Shown here: positions 47,002 through 56,126 of the stretch, one piece after another
Position numbering within the stretch: position 1 is the stretch's first letter
How the letters are laid out: the number at the start of each line of letters is the position of its first letter
Source: Nocardia jinanensis
GTDB lineage: Bacteria; Actinomycetota; Actinomycetes; Mycobacteriales; Mycobacteriaceae
DNA length: 64,000 nt
Assembly (NCBI RefSeq): GCF_014645735.1
Contig: NZ_BMMH01000001.1
Span: forward strand, 310,001-374,000
Reading direction: 5' to 3'
Notes under the pieces: generated by a model
The model's input: only the letters and a program-made list of their open reading frames with translations
The model's database searches: none
Told to the model about the DNA's origin: nothing
Program-made: the position numbers and the translations under genes

Positions 47002-47949
47002 TCAGGGGGTGAGCCGGAGGCGGGCCACGACAGCGCGGTGGTCCGTACCCGCGAGGGTGAACGTGCTGATGTGATCGGTGGTGCCGCCGGACACCAGAAT
47101 ATGATCGATACCGATCAGCGGACCCCAGGTTCGGTCGGCCGGATAGGTGAGCAGCCTTCCCGCCCCGGCCTGTGCCGCGGCGGCGGCGAAATCGCCACTC
47201 ACCAATCGCCGGAAGGCCGCGTGATCACTGGTTGCGTTGAAATCGGCGCCGACCACCGCCGGGCCCGACGATTCCCGCAGAATCGTATCGACCGCGCTCA
47301 TCTCCCTAGCCCAGACCACCGAGTCCGCCGTCGGCGGGAGCGGGTGGAACGCGTAGACCGCGACCGGTCCGAGAGCGGGATGGGTGAGTGTCGCAGACAA
47401 GTTGCCCAGGACGAACTCCTGGTGCCGCACCGGATCCGACAGCGGGAAGCGGCTGTAGATACCGGTGCCACCGCCACCGGGACCGGGATCCAGATAGCTG
47501 TACGGAAGCAGGGTGCCGAGACCGGCCGCCACCAACGCGTCGACGGCTTCGGGGGTGAGTTCGTCCACGGTGAGCACATCGACGTCACGTGCGCCGACCG
47601 CGTCGACGAGCGCGTTCGTATCGGCGCCACCGAACAGCAGATTCGACTGCAACACCGTCAGTTCGGCGCCGGTGGCGGCCCGGCTGTCCGGAACGAACAG
47701 CGGCAGCTGGGTCCACAGCACACCGGCCAGTACGATCACCGCGGCCGCCGCGCTACGCCAGCCGCGCGCGGTCAGGAACAGCAGTAGCGCGACCACCGTC
47801 GCGAGCATCAGGTAGGTCGCGCCGGAGGCCAGCAGGATCAGCTCCCGTCGCTGCCAGCCCCCGAGATAGAGGGCGATCCCGAGCACCCCGGTCAGCAGCG
47901 CACACCACCCCGCGCCGAGCAGCACCCGGCGGACAACTCTGTGCATCAC
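47002..47949 (-). CDS. membrane-anchored endonuclease/exonuclease/phosphatase-family protein
   Basis: The 315-residue protein has three N-terminal helices (LLGAGWCALLTGVLGIALYL, LILLASGATYLMLATVVALLLFL, AAAVIVLAGVLW) and then an EEP domain on the outer side: LTVLQSNLLFG, VDVLTVDELTPEA, FHPLPP, VVGADFNATSDH, GIDHILVSGG and LAGTDHRAVVARLRL. The metal and His residues of the fold are present. Family members cleave phosphodiester or phosphomonoester bonds. The substrate is probably extracellular, but the sequence does not identify it. Confidence 0.88.
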   Translation of the reverse strand: MMHRVVRRVLLGAGWCALLTGVLGIALYLGGWQRRELILLASGATYLMLATVVALLLFLTARGWRSAAAAVIVLAGVLWTQLPLFVPDSRAATGAELTVLQSNLLFGGADTNALVDAVGARDVDVLTVDELTPEAVDALVAAGLGTLLPYSYLDPGPGGGGTGIYSRFPLSDPVRHQEFVLGNLSATLTHPALGPVAVYAFHPLPPTADSVVWAREMSAVDTILRESSGPAVVGADFNATSDHAAFRRLVSGDFAAAAAQAGAGRLLTYPADRTWGPLIGIDHILVSGGTTDHISTFTLAGTDHRAVVARLRLTP

Positions 47950-48106
47950 AACCGCAAATCTATCCGGCGCGCTCGAGAGAACCTTGCGAAGTCCTTGTAG
48001 TCACTCCCGCGGTTCCCACTCGGTCGCTTGGCATACCAGGTCCAGGTGGCCGCATGCAGCCCGAAGCGCCCCGGGGACGACGGCCCCGCCTACATCGAAC
48101 CGCTGC

Positions 48107-48934
48107 TCAGAGTGCCCCGCCCGCGTCGATCAACTGAGTGGTTCCGGTGATATAGCGGGCCTCGTCGGAGACCAGGTGCAGCACGGTCGCGGTGATGTCC
48201 TCCGGTTCCAGGGCCGCGACCGGGAGCCGGTTGAGGGTGCGGGCAGCTTCTTCGAAATCGGCCCGGTCCGGCTCGGCGAGATCCGGGCGGAAGAGGCGGT
48301 AGGTCGCCTCGTTGAGGATCATTTCCGTGGCCACGGTCGTCGGGTGCACGGTGTTCACCCGGATATTGTGCGGGGCGAGTTCTTTGGCCAGCACTTTCAT
48401 CAACATGACCAGGCCGGACTTCGACGCCGAGTAGTGGGCGGTGTTCTCGTTGGCATGGAACGCGGCCAGCGAACTGGTGATCACCACGGAACCGCCGCGA
48501 CCACCCTCGATGACATGCGGGACGGCGGCCTTCAGCGATTTCCACACCCCGGTGAGGTTGATATCGATCATGTCCTGCCAGACGGCTTCGCTCATCTCCA
48601 AGGTCGGGGCCGGGCTGGAGATTCCGGCATTGGCGACGACGATATCGAGGCGGCCGAACGCCTCCACGCCTGCCGTGACCGCTGCGGACAGGGCGGCGAA
48701 ATCACGGACATCGGCGTCGCGGGCGACGATGCGGCGACCGGTGGCCTCCACCAGCCGTACCGTCTCCGCGAGGTCATCGGCGCCGGACAACGGGTAAGGA
48801 ACGGTGGCGACCCGGGCCGTCGTATCGACGGCCACGATATCGGCGCCCTCCTGAGCGAACCGCAGCGCATGCGTTCGTCCCTGGCCCCGCCCGGCGCCGG
48901 TGATGAATGCGACCTTGCCGCCCAATTTTCCCAT
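48107..48934 (-). CDS. mycofactocin-coupled SDR family oxidoreductase
   Basis: The 275-residue short-chain dehydrogenase has TGAGRGQGRTHALRFAQEGADIVAVD as cofactor loop, NAGIS, a catalytic YSASK and the terminal TGTTQLIDAGG. The GRGQGR start and the insertion VATVPYPLSGADDLAETVRLVEATGRR mark the subgroup whose nicotinamide is non-exchangeably bound and re-oxidised by mycofactocin. The substrate is likely an alcohol or steroid-like ketone. The start ATG at 48934 is unambiguous. Confidence 0.9.
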   Translation of the reverse strand: MGKLGGKVAFITGAGRGQGRTHALRFAQEGADIVAVDTTARVATVPYPLSGADDLAETVRLVEATGRRIVARDADVRDFAALSAAVTAGVEAFGRLDIVVANAGISSPAPTLEMSEAVWQDMIDINLTGVWKSLKAAVPHVIEGGRGGSVVITSSLAAFHANENTAHYSASKSGLVMLMKVLAKELAPHNIRVNTVHPTTVATEMILNEATYRLFRPDLAEPDRADFEEAARTLNRLPVAALEPEDITATVLHLVSDEARYITGTTQLIDAGGAL

Positions 48935-49176
48935 GAGTTACTCCGTATCCGCACCGAATGTGCACCTTCTACCGTAGATCCGACAATATGACACCCACTG
49001 TCGAAAGTCGATGACCTACTGTGCCCACCAGCGGCAACCCACGCGCAACCTCTCCGCCGGGAAATGACCTATGATCTTGGTGCCCGCAGCGCAGCGGAAC
49101 CGGCCGAACCACCTCCCGGGGCGACGCTTCTCGATCGCCCCTGCCGTTGTCTGCCGACATGCTTGGAGCACTCACC

Positions 49177-50412
49177 ATGAACACGCCGCTCGACCCCGTG
49201 CCGCCGCAGGTGCCCGGACGGGACGACGAACAGCGTGTCGCACTGTATTCCGCCGAATTCGCCGCCGATCCGCACCGTGTGTACCGGGAGATGCACGCAC
49301 GCTACGGCGCACTGGTGCCGGTGGAGCTGGCCCCCGGTGTACCCGCGACGCTGGTGATCGGCTACCGCGCCGCGCTGCGCATCCTCAACGACCCCGGCCG
49401 TTTTCCCGCCGATCCGCGTCACTGGGAGAAGACCGTCCCCGCCGACTGCCCGGTGCTGCCGGTATTGCAGTGGCGTCCGAACGCCCCGCGCAGTGCCGGC
49501 GCCGAGCACACCCGCTACCGGGGCGCCACCACCACGGCGCTGAACGGGGTCGACCTGCACGCGCTGCGCGGTACTGTCGAGCGCTTCGCCGTACCGCTGA
49601 TCAACTCGTTCTGCGCGACCGGTTCGGCCGACCTCGTGGCCCAGTACGCGTTTCCGCTGACCTTCGAGGTCATCAACGCGATGCTCGGCTGCCCACCGGA
49701 TATCAGCGCGCGCGCCGCCGCCGCGACCGCCGCCATCTTCGACGGGGTCGACTCGGAGAAAGGCAACCTGATGTTCGGGGAGGCCGTGCGGGAACTGGTG
49801 GCCGCCAAGGGCTCCGAACCGGGCGACGACGTCACCACCCGGTTGCTGCACCATTCCGCCGGACTGGACGACACCGAGATGACGCACCAGGTGGTCGCCC
49901 TCTACGGCGTCGGGATGGGGCCGATGCAGAGCCTGATCATCAACACCCTGTCCCTGATCCTCACCGACGACAGATTGGCCGACGAAATGCTCGGCGGCGC
50001 CCTGTCCACCCGGGACGCACTCGACGATGTGCTCTTCGACGACCCACCCCTGCCCAACGCCAGCGTCACCTACCCCCGCCAGCCGATCCTCGTCGACGAT
50101 GTCTGGCTACCCGCGCATCAACCGGTGGTGATCAGTCTCGCCGGATGCAACAACGATCCGGAGATCCGCGACGGTAACCACATCGGCAACCGGGCCCATC
50201 TGGCCTGGGGCGCCGGCCCGCATGCGTGCCCGGCCCAGCCCACCGCCTACCTGATCGCCCAAGAGGCCATCGACCAATTGCTCGACGCACTGCCCGAGAT
50301 ACAGCTGGCGGTGCCGGTGGAGGAGTTGGTCTGGCGGCCGGGGCCGCTGCACCGCACACTCGCAGGACTACCGGTCACCTTTCCACCCACACCACCGCTG
50401 CCCGTCGGCTGA
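49177..50412 (+). CDS. CYP157-like cytochrome P450 lacking the ExxR motif
   Basis: A 411-residue P450-fold protein. The heme ligand is C351 in HLAWGAGPHACPAQ. The K-helix ExxR is replaced by DDVLF before DDPP, and the I-helix acid/Thr pair is absent (GVGMGPMQSL). The text VTYPRQ...PVVISLAGCNNDP...GNRAHLAWGAGPHACPAQ resembles conservon-type P450s (CYP157, known for ExxR loss). No cvnABCD genes are beside it, so it is an orphan. ATG 49177 follows GGAG. Catalysis may be limited or unusual. Confidence 0.85.
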   Translation: MNTPLDPVPPQVPGRDDEQRVALYSAEFAADPHRVYREMHARYGALVPVELAPGVPATLVIGYRAALRILNDPGRFPADPRHWEKTVPADCPVLPVLQWRPNAPRSAGAEHTRYRGATTTALNGVDLHALRGTVERFAVPLINSFCATGSADLVAQYAFPLTFEVINAMLGCPPDISARAAAATAAIFDGVDSEKGNLMFGEAVRELVAAKGSEPGDDVTTRLLHHSAGLDDTEMTHQVVALYGVGMGPMQSLIINTLSLILTDDRLADEMLGGALSTRDALDDVLFDDPPLPNASVTYPRQPILVDDVWLPAHQPVVISLAGCNNDPEIRDGNHIGNRAHLAWGAGPHACPAQPTAYLIAQEAIDQLLDALPEIQLAVPVEELVWRPGPLHRTLAGLPVTFPPTPPLPVG

Positions 50413-50519
50413 CGCAGAAGGAGCCGCCGACGCACCGGATCCGCTCGCAGGCAGGTACCGATGTGGCGGGCGATATCGCGCAGGCGGGCAGCTTCGCTCC
50501 GGATGCCGGGTCCGACCCG

Positions 50520-51725
50520 CTATCGGGAGACCAGATCGGGAGCGGGCCGGCCGGGGGCCGGGACGAATCGCGGGATATAGCGGAACATCACCCCCGCGCC
50601 GGTCGCCGAGACGACACCCAGCGCCGCCACCGCTACCCCGAGCGCGACCACCGTGGCCGCGGCACCGGCAGCCAACGGCCCGAGGAACATTCCGAAATCG
50701 TGGGTGAGCCGCCAGGCCGCCAGGAACTCCGCGCGGGTGGCCGCCGGGGCCACGTCGGCACCCAGCGTCATGATCACACCGTTACCGAAACCGTTGCCGA
50801 TCCCCATGATCACCGCCACCGCGCCGATGGTCCACACATCGTGGGCCAGCGGGAGCAGGAAATAGGACAGCGCGATGATCAGCAACGAGGGCACCGCGAT
50901 GAACCGGCGGCCGTAGCGGTCCATCAACTGCCCGGCCGGATAGGAACACAGCAGATCGAACGCGGCGCCGACACCGAAAACCAGCGAGGCCGACGCGGCG
51001 TCCAGGCCGATATGGTCGGCCCACAGCGGCAGCGCCGCCTCCCGCGACGCCCGCGCCGCGCCCATCAGCAGCGACCCGGCGCCCAGCGTCGCGAGCAACC
51101 CGCGATGCCGGCGCAGAATCGTACCGAGCGAGACCCCGCCGACCGGGGCATCGTGGGCCCGGGGCGGATCGGGCACCCGCGACATCAGATAGCCGGAGAT
51201 GACCACACCGGCCAATTGGACAGCGAATCCGCCGCGCGTCCCGATCCCGAGAATCACCAGCGCACCGACGAACGGCCCGATGAGAAATCCCAGCCGCCAC
51301 ATGAGTGCGAAGGTCGCCATGGCCCGGGCTCGCATCGGCGCCGGTACCACCTCGGCGAGATAGCTCTGCCGGGCCAGCCCCCACACCGCGTTCGACACTC
51401 CGGTCAGCAGGGCGCCGACCGCCAGCACCCCGGGGGTCCACGCCAGCAGTGACAGGAGCACACCGGCGGTGCCGATCATCGATCCGGCGATGATCGAGCG
51501 ACGCTCCCCGAACCGGGCCACCACCCGGCCCGCCGGGAGATCGCCCAGTACCGCGCCGAGACCGACGAGGGCCACGATCACCCCGGCCACGCCTACCGAG
51601 GCGCCGAGATCACGTGCGGTCAGGGCGATCACGGGGGAACCGGCACCCTGGCCGATTCCGAACACCGCGGACGGGAGGAAAACGGTGGGCAGCAGCGGGC
51701 GCAGCGTTGTCCAGGTGGAGGTCAT
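50520..51725 (-). CDS. major facilitator superfamily transporter (12-helix)
   Basis: The 401-residue protein has twelve hydrophobic segments and MFS loop motifs (DLPAGRVVARFGERRSII after helix 2, YPAGQLMDRYGRRFI in the second half). It belongs to the drug-efflux-like group; substrate not readable. It starts 27 bases after the binding-protein stop codon and may be in the same transcript. Confidence 0.86.
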   Translation of the reverse strand: MTSTWTTLRPLLPTVFLPSAVFGIGQGAGSPVIALTARDLGASVGVAGVIVALVGLGAVLGDLPAGRVVARFGERRSIIAGSMIGTAGVLLSLLAWTPGVLAVGALLTGVSNAVWGLARQSYLAEVVPAPMRARAMATFALMWRLGFLIGPFVGALVILGIGTRGGFAVQLAGVVISGYLMSRVPDPPRAHDAPVGGVSLGTILRRHRGLLATLGAGSLLMGAARASREAALPLWADHIGLDAASASLVFGVGAAFDLLCSYPAGQLMDRYGRRFIAVPSLLIIALSYFLLPLAHDVWTIGAVAVIMGIGNGFGNGVIMTLGADVAPAATRAEFLAAWRLTHDFGMFLGPLAAGAAATVVALGVAVAALGVVSATGAGVMFRYIPRFVPAPGRPAPDLVSR

Positions 51726-51752
51726 ATGTTCGGCTCGGTCGCTACCGGCCGG

Positions 51753-52811
51753 CTACCCGATCACCTTGCCGTCCGGTCCGGCGTTCTCCGGATACGTGCC
51801 GTTGGCGTACGGGTTGAACTCGTTGGTGTAGAGGTCTTTCGCGGCCAGCTTCCCGCTCTCCACCTCACCGTTGCGGACCAGCCAGTCGACCCACAACTGG
51901 ATCTCCTGCTCGCGCACCACACCGCCGGGTCCGGCGACGCCGGTGCTCTTCCAGTAGTCAGCCTTGTCCGCGCTCTCACCCTCACGTCCACGCCGGGTGA
52001 TGATGTCCTTGAATTTCGCGATCACCTGATCGCGCGGTGTGGTCTGCGCCCAGCGGATGGCGCGGGCGGTGCCCCGGGTCAGATCGGCCACGGCGTCACG
52101 GTTCCGGGCCAGGAAATCGTCACGGACGATATAGGTGCCGTAGCTGAAGGCGCCGAAGAGGTCGCCGTCGGTGAACAGCGGCCGGACTCCGCCGCGCGCC
52201 ACCGCTTCGTCGCGCCAGATATCGAACAGCGCGACAGCATCGATCTGCCCCTGGCGCAGCGCCTGCTCCGCATTCACCGGCGGCACGACTGTCAGCTCCA
52301 CCTGCGCGATCTCGTCGTTGCTCAGCCCCTGCTGGGCCAGCCACTCCCGCGCCACGAACTCGTGGTGCGCACCGAGGGTATTCACCCCGAACTTCTTGCC
52401 GATCAGATCGCGGGCACTGCGGATCGGGCTGTTGTCCAGCACGTAGTACCCGGTGAAATTCTCCTTGTCCGAGCCGTAGTAGCTGATCACCGAGGTGATC
52501 GGTGAACCAGCCGCGGCGAGTTTGACAACGGCGCCGTTGAACGCCCCGCCGATATCGGTGGCACCGGTGGCCGCGGACTGGATGTCCTGCGGGCCGCTGG
52601 TCGTATTGCCGACCCAGTCCAGGGCGACCTTGTCGAAATAGCCCAGATCGGCGGCGAGCTCGGGATAGGTGACCTGACTTGCCCAGCCCTGGTACCGGAT
52701 GAGCGTTCTACCGTCTTCGGTCGTCCGGGCTTCCGACGAGGTGCCGCACGCCGACACCAGAGAGACGGCCGCGAGCACCGCGAAGAACAGGGCCGGCACA
52801 CGTTTACGCAT
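51753..52811 (-). CDS. NitT/TauT-type ABC solute-binding lipoprotein
   Basis: The 352-residue protein has a signal peptide and lipobox (LVSACGTS), then a SsuA/TauA/ThiY-like fold: IRYQGWASQVTYPELAADLGYFDKVALDWVG, then DIQSAATGATDIGGAFNGAVVKLAAAG. Family ligands are sulfonates, nitrate, taurine or pyrimidines. No permease or ATPase gene is beside it, so those must be elsewhere or shared. ATG 52811 is chosen because a longer frame has no signal peptide at its start. It is divergent from a flavoprotein/ferredoxin pair. Confidence 0.87.
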   Translation of the reverse strand: MRKRVPALFFAVLAAVSLVSACGTSSEARTTEDGRTLIRYQGWASQVTYPELAADLGYFDKVALDWVGNTTSGPQDIQSAATGATDIGGAFNGAVVKLAAAGSPITSVISYYGSDKENFTGYYVLDNSPIRSARDLIGKKFGVNTLGAHHEFVAREWLAQQGLSNDEIAQVELTVVPPVNAEQALRQGQIDAVALFDIWRDEAVARGGVRPLFTDGDLFGAFSYGTYIVRDDFLARNRDAVADLTRGTARAIRWAQTTPRDQVIAKFKDIITRRGREGESADKADYWKSTGVAGPGGVVREQEIQLWVDWLVRNGEVESGKLAAKDLYTNEFNPYANGTYPENAGPDGKVIG

Positions 52812-52972
52812 GGCGTGATCATGACGGCACCGGCGATCGGCGACGAGATTTGCACTACCCGCGATTCCAATCGTTGTCCGCCCGGACGACCCGGTGCAGC
52901 CTGACATTCGTCACTGTGACCCGCGCTGCGCCGAGGTGGACGCGGTCACCGCGCACGGAACGAGGGGTTCTT

Positions 52973-54562
52973 ATGACGGATGTGCACGAGTCGAGCGCCG
53001 ATGTTCTCGTGATCGGCGGTGGTCCCGCCGCCACCTGGGCGGCCCTGCGTGCCGCGCGCGCCGGCGCCGATGTGGTGCTCGCCGACAAGGGTTACTGCGG
53101 AACCAGCGGCGCCACCGCCTCGGCCGGTACCGGCGTGTGGTACGTCCCGCCGGACCCCGTCGAGCGCGAGGCCGCGATCGCCGGCCGCGAGAGCCTGGGC
53201 GGCTATCTGGCCGATCGACGCTGGTCGGCACGGGTGCTGGACGAAACCTACGATCGGCTGAACGAACTCGCCGAGGAAGCCCGCTACCCGTTCCCGGTGG
53301 GACCGGACGGTAGGCAACTGCGCAACGGGTTACAGGGCCCGGAGTACATGCGGCGGATGCGGATCCGGGTGCGCCGCGCCGGAGTACGTATCCTCGACCA
53401 CAGCCCGGTCACCGAACTCCTGGTCGATGCGGCGGGTGCTGTCGCGGGAGCCGCGGGCTATCGGCGGCAGGCCGGGAAGAGTTACCGGGTGCAGGCGGGC
53501 GCGGTGGTGCTGGCGACCGGCGGCTGCGCCTTCCAATCCAAAGCGCTGGGCTGCGATGTGAACACCGGCGACGGCGCGCTGTTCGCCGTGGAAGCCGGCG
53601 CGGAACTGTCCGGGATGGAGTTCTCCAACGCCTACGGCATCGCGCCGGAGGGGACATCGGTGACGAAGACGGCGTTCTACCATTTCGCCACCTTCTATCG
53701 CGCCGACGGCAGCGTGCTCGAGGGCGCCAGCGGCCGCCATCGCTCCCCCATCGCGGCGGAACTGTTGCACGACAAGGTTTTCTGCTGCCTCGACCAGGCC
53801 GGCGAACCGGCCCGAGCGGCCATGCGCCGCGCCCAGCCGAATTTCTTCCTCACCTTCGACCGGCTCGGCATCGACCCGTTCACCGATAGATTCCCGATCA
53901 CATTGATCGCCGAGGGCACCGTACGCGGCACCGGCGGTATTCGCCTCGTCACCGATGAATGCGGTACCAGCGTGCCGGGTCTCTACGCGGCCGGCGATGC
54001 CGCGACCCGCGAACTGATCTGCGGCGGGTTCACCGGCGGCGGCAGCCACAATGCCGCCTGGGCGATCTCCTCGGGCACCTGGGCGGGCGCGGGAGCTGCC
54101 CGGTACGCGCTGGCGCTCGGCGCCGGAGCCGCGGGCCGCCGGGTGACCGGGATCGGCGCGGTCGGTGCCAGGCCGGAGGGCCGCCGGATCGACCGTGATC
54201 CGCGCCGGGTGGTGGAGGCGGTGCAGCGCGAGGTCCTGCCCTACGACAAGAACTACCTGCGCCGGGGCAGTGTGCTCGCCGATTCGCTGATCACCCTGGA
54301 CACGATCTGGACGGATATCCGCGAATCCCTGGGCGGCGACGGTGAAGAACGGGTGCGTACCCGGCAGGCCGCGGCCATGACCGCGCACGCCCGCTGGATG
54401 TACCGGGCGGCACTGGCGCGCACCGAGACCCGCGGGATGGCGAAACGGCTCGATTTCCCCGACCAGGATCCCGATCAGCACCATCGGCTGATCACCGGTG
54501 GCCTGCACCGGATCTGGGTCCGGCCGGAACAGGCGGCGATCCCCGCGGCGGTGGCGTCGTGA
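52973..54562 (+). CDS. AprA/fumarate-reductase-type flavoprotein
   Basis: The 529-residue FAD protein has the dinucleotide motif DVLVIGGGPAATWAALRAARAGADVVLADKG, the flavin-attachment region GTSGATASAGTG, VVLATGGCAFQS, and the late GLYAAGDAATRELICGGFTGGGSHNAAWAISSG. It belongs to the fumarate reductase / adenylylsulfate reductase alpha superfamily. Its stop codon overlaps the start of a 2[4Fe-4S] ferredoxin, the layout of AprA-AprB, so electrons probably flow between the two. The neighbouring sulfonate-type binding protein suggests sulfur or organic-acid metabolism. Confidence 0.85.
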   Translation: MTDVHESSADVLVIGGGPAATWAALRAARAGADVVLADKGYCGTSGATASAGTGVWYVPPDPVEREAAIAGRESLGGYLADRRWSARVLDETYDRLNELAEEARYPFPVGPDGRQLRNGLQGPEYMRRMRIRVRRAGVRILDHSPVTELLVDAAGAVAGAAGYRRQAGKSYRVQAGAVVLATGGCAFQSKALGCDVNTGDGALFAVEAGAELSGMEFSNAYGIAPEGTSVTKTAFYHFATFYRADGSVLEGASGRHRSPIAAELLHDKVFCCLDQAGEPARAAMRRAQPNFFLTFDRLGIDPFTDRFPITLIAEGTVRGTGGIRLVTDECGTSVPGLYAAGDAATRELICGGFTGGGSHNAAWAISSGTWAGAGAARYALALGAGAAGRRVTGIGAVGARPEGRRIDRDPRRVVEAVQREVLPYDKNYLRRGSVLADSLITLDTIWTDIRESLGGDGEERVRTRQAAAMTAHARWMYRAALARTETRGMAKRLDFPDQDPDQHHRLITGGLHRIWVRPEQAAIPAAVAS

Positions 54563-54912
54563 TCGAACTCGTCTCCGCGCAGCGCTGCATCGCCTGCGAT
54601 AAATGCATCGCGGTCTGCCCGACCAATGTCTTCGACCGCGGCACCGACGGCATCCCGGTGATCAGCCGGCACAGCGATTGCCAGACCTGCTTCCAGTGCG
54701 AGGCGAACTGCCCGGCCGACGCGCTGTTCGTCTCCCCCCGCACGACCCCGGAACCCGAATCCTCGGCGGCCGGTGACCAGGACGAACTGGTCCGCAGCGG
54801 ACTACTGGGCAGCTATCGTGCGCAGATCGGCTGGGGTAAGGGCCGCAAGCCCGGCACCCTCCAGGCACTCGGCCCGGCACTCCAGCCCAACGGAGCACCG
54901 CTCACCAGCTGA
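54559..54912 (+). CDS. 2[4Fe-4S] ferredoxin, AprB-like partner
   Basis: The 117-residue protein has two cysteine clusters, CIACDKCIAVCP and CQTCFQCEANCP, for two 4Fe-4S centres, followed by a C-terminal tail (GLLGSYRAQIGWGKGRKPGT). The tail resembles extended AprB-type ferredoxins. GTG 54559 overlaps the flavoprotein stop (GTGA), implying a fixed complex. Confidence 0.88.
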   Translation: MIELVSAQRCIACDKCIAVCPTNVFDRGTDGIPVISRHSDCQTCFQCEANCPADALFVSPRTTPEPESSAAGDQDELVRSGLLGSYRAQIGWGKGRKPGTLQALGPALQPNGAPLTS

Positions 54913-55021
54913 CCGGGTCCGAATACCGTATCGCGACGATCCCGGGCGCCGCGCCGCTCGATTCGACCGCGGCGCGGTTCGCCCGCGCCCGTGGCGCCGA
55001 GCGGCCTCCGGGCCCGGACCG

Positions 55022-55429
55022 CTACCGCGCTTCCGCGATCGCGGCGATCGCCTCACTCCGAATCCGGTCGAACTGCGCGGCCATCGCCTCGGCCAGCGCG
55101 CTCGCGGCCGAGAGTGGGCGCACCATCACCATGAAATCGTCGATTTTGCCGTCCTCGTCGAAATGCAGGAAATCGCATCCGGTGAGCCGTTTGCCCGCTA
55201 CCGTCGCCTCGAAGACCAGCGCGTGATCGCGACCACCGGGGTCGGCGATCTCCCGGATATAGCGGAAGTCCTCGAAGACCCGCAGCACGCCGCGCAGAAT
55301 GGCCGCGGTGAGAGGTTTGCCCGGGTAGGGCTTGAACGCCACCGGACTGGTGAACACCACATTGTCGGCCAGCAGCGCCTCGATGGCGGCGGTGTCGCGG
55401 TCCTCCACGGCCTTACGGAACGGGTGCAT
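55022..55429 (-). CDS. SnoaL/NTF2-like protein
   Basis: The 135-residue NTF2-fold protein reads HPFRKAVEDRDTAAIEALLADNVVFTSPVAFKPYPGKP, then FEDFRYIREIADPGGRDHALVFEATVAGKRLTGCDFLHFDEDGKIDDFMVMVRP. This is a widespread actinobacterial family without a fixed activity. ATG 55429 has GAGG 6 bases upstream; GTG 55441 is less likely. Confidence 0.8.
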   Translation of the reverse strand: MHPFRKAVEDRDTAAIEALLADNVVFTSPVAFKPYPGKPLTAAILRGVLRVFEDFRYIREIADPGGRDHALVFEATVAGKRLTGCDFLHFDEDGKIDDFMVMVRPLSAASALAEAMAAQFDRIRSEAIAAIAEAR

Positions 55430-55702
55430 CCGGAACCTCACTCAGTCCATACGCCGACCGGGCCCTCGCCGACCGGTTCCCCGTGGACGCTATCGAGCTC
55501 GACCGGGGAAGTCCACGATCGTCCGGATCGTGAGTAGTGACGGGTCGCGACGGTCGGCACTGTCGACGAGGTGGGTGCCACACCGGACCGCGCCCGGCGA
55601 CAACGCTCCGGCCCGTTACGAAAGCGGTAGCACAGTGCGCAAGTTACTGTTTCGAGTCGTCCGCTCCGTATTCTTCTCGGCAGTGACCGGTAGTGGCACT
55701 CG

Positions 55703-56095
55703 TCAGCCGGGGGATCCGGAGCGTCGGGTGATCGCGATCCCCACCGACCCGTCCGCCCCGCGCAGCAGTTTGTGACCACGGATCATGATCTTCCCGACCA
55801 GGCCGTATTTACTACCCACCACCGCCCGGGCGTGCTCGGTGCCCGCGGCATCCAGTATCTCGGCGGTGCCGGGCAGCACCTCCCCGCCGTCGGTGCGCCC
55901 GCGATTGTCCGAGATCTGCAGGGTGACCTCGGGGTTACGGCGGATCCGCTTGACCTTCCAGGAGGTCGGGTCGGTCCACACGAGGAGACGGTCGCCGTCG
56001 GGTGCCACCCATACCGGGGTCCCGACGGGCGAGCCGTCCCTCTTGTAGGTCGTCAGCGAAACATATTTGGCCTGCGCCAACTGCTCCCAGCTCAT
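55703..56095 (-). CDS. PPOX-class F420-type oxidoreductase
   Basis: A 130-residue split-barrel protein: YVSLTTYKRDGSPVGTPVWVAPDGDRLLVWTDPTSWKVKRIRRNPEVTLQISDNRG. Close in pattern to the protein at 31719-32135. Probably binds F420 or flavin. ATG 56095 gives the family length. It overlaps no neighbour and is followed by no operon partner. Confidence 0.85.
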   Translation of the reverse strand: MSWEQLAQAKYVSLTTYKRDGSPVGTPVWVAPDGDRLLVWTDPTSWKVKRIRRNPEVTLQISDNRGRTDGGEVLPGTAEILDAAGTEHARAVVGSKYGLVGKIMIRGHKLLRGADGSVGIAITRRSGSPG

Positions 56096-56126
56096 TGCTC
56101 CACGGTAGGCCGGGGGCGGGCCCACG

